Assembly: GCA_016199305.1 (NCBI GenBank)
Contig: JACQGZ010000208.1
Span: 1-5,871, forward strand
Direction: 5' to 3'
Length of the DNA: 5,871 nucleotides
Source of the DNA: Armatimonadota bacterium
GTDB taxonomy: Bacteria; Sysuimicrobiota; Sysuimicrobiia; Sysuimicrobiales; Humicultoraceae
Positions 5,417 through 5,871 of the stretch are shown in pieces. Numbering within the stretch: the stretch's first letter is position 1; each line of letters opens with the position of its first letter. The position numbers were made by a program, and so were the translations under genes. A model generated the notes under the pieces. That model searched no databases. It had not been told where the DNA came from and was given only the letters and a program-made list of their open reading frames with translations.

Positions 5417-5871
5417 ATGCTCCGCGTGGCGCGGTTTCTCCTCACCATCCTCCTCCTCCTCGCGCTCGTCGCCGTGATCCTCGTGGCCGCGCACCGCCCC
5501 CTGCTCACCGCCGCCGGCCGGTTTCTGGTCGTCGAGGATCCCTTGGAGCGGGCCGAGATCATCGTCGTGCTTTCCGGCGGGCGCGCGGATGAACGGGTGG
5601 GCCAGGCCGCGGCCCTCTTCACGCAGGGGCTGGCGCCCCTCGTGCTGCTCTCCGGCGGGGAGTCGCTGATGGGGATCTCCGTCCCCGACCTCCTCCGCCG
5701 CCAGGCCCTGGCCCACGGGGTGCCGGCGTCGGCGCTGCTGTACGAACGGAGTTCCACGAGCACCGCGGAGCAAGCGCGCTTTCTGCGGCCTATGCTGGAA
5801 GCGCGGGGCGTGCGGCGGGCCCTCGTCGTCACCTCGTCTTACCACACACGGCGCACCCGGTTCCTCTTTCG
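5417..5871 (+). CDS. YdcF/SanA/ElyC-type DUF218 membrane-anchored protein, N-terminal part (cut by window edge)
   Basis: The frame is open from the ATG at 5417 to the window end: 151 full codons, with the 3' end missing. Residues about 6-25 form a hydrophobic segment (LLTILLLLALVAVILVAA), a probable N-terminal membrane anchor. The DUF218 domain follows: a first strand EIIVVLSGG (47-55) with DERV, then APLVLLSGGES (73-83), a helix to the GVP segment (101-103), ERSSTSTAEQA (110-120), and VVTSSYHTRR (137-146). These match the conserved G-G, S-G-G, E-x-S-x-S-T and T-S-x-Y-H-x-x-R blocks of the family. Members such as E. coli SanA and ElyC affect envelope integrity, and their enzyme activity is not settled. 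No Shine-Dalgarno precedes the ATG, and the upstream TATTCT (5386-5391) is only a weak -10 candidate, so the start is moderately certain. Confidence 0.85.
   Translation, partial: MLRVARFLLTILLLLALVAVILVAAHRPLLTAAGRFLVVEDPLERAEIIVVLSGGRADERVGQAAALFTQGLAPLVLLSGGESLMGISVPDLLRRQALAHGVPASALLYERSSTSTAEQARFLRPMLEARGVRRALVVTSSYHTRRTRFLF

Noticed and set aside
3568..5592. A 674-codon plus-strand open frame opposite the flavoprotein and ferritin genes
   Set aside because: It is antisense to two genes with clear motifs and is low-complexity, with no domain. It also overlaps the true plus-strand YdcF-type gene in another frame.
4780..5832. The ferritin frame extended upstream to an ATG at 5832 (350 aa)
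   Set aside because: The added N-terminal part is Arg/Ser-rich, antisense to the YdcF-type gene and unlike any ferritin. A good ribosome binding site supports the start at 5319.

Overview
This is a high-GC bacterial chromosomal segment, apparently ordinary housekeeping and accessory genes. Almost everything reads on the minus strand. No phage, insertion sequence, CRISPR array or rRNA is visible. I cannot assign a phylum. The high GC, the tig-clpP-clpX order and the accessory genes would fit a GC-rich Gram-positive-side or deep-branching environmental lineage, but that is inference only.

Layout from right to left, in the direction of minus-strand transcription. At the far right, a YdcF/DUF218-type membrane-anchored protein starts on the plus strand (5417 to the window end, cut off). 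It is divergent from a ferritin-like protein (5319-4780), and a 15-nt perfect palindrome lies in the shared intergenic region. The ferritin gene is followed at once by a phytoene-desaturase/PYROXD2-type FAD oxidoreductase (4776-3169). The two lie in the same reading frame, separated only by TAG-GCG, and the oxidoreductase seems to begin at a CTG codon. Next is a 220-nt gap holding a plus-strand scrap of a response-regulator receiver domain (3043-3132). An EthD-family small protein follows (2948-2628).

A strong promoter (TGGACA-16-TATAAT) then drives tRNA-Lys(CUU) and tRNA-Leu(UAG). Their transcribed spacers hold several stable hairpins, one of them a 13-bp stem capped by a UCCG tetraloop. After a weak terminator-like hairpin comes the protein quality-control cluster: tig (trigger factor), clpP and clpX (N-terminal part only). 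These are packed with 3-nt and minus-4-nt junctions, which suggests one translationally coupled operon. Trigger factor catches nascent chains at the ribosome, and ClpXP degrades proteins that fail or are tagged.

Points most worth a second look: the ClpP catalytic Asp position is Asn (N172); the oxidoreductase start is non-canonical and in frame behind the ferritin stop; there are strand-polar RNA hairpins in the tRNA operon; and the ferritin carries an Arg-rich tail. I did not find convincing evidence of a wholly new multi-gene system.
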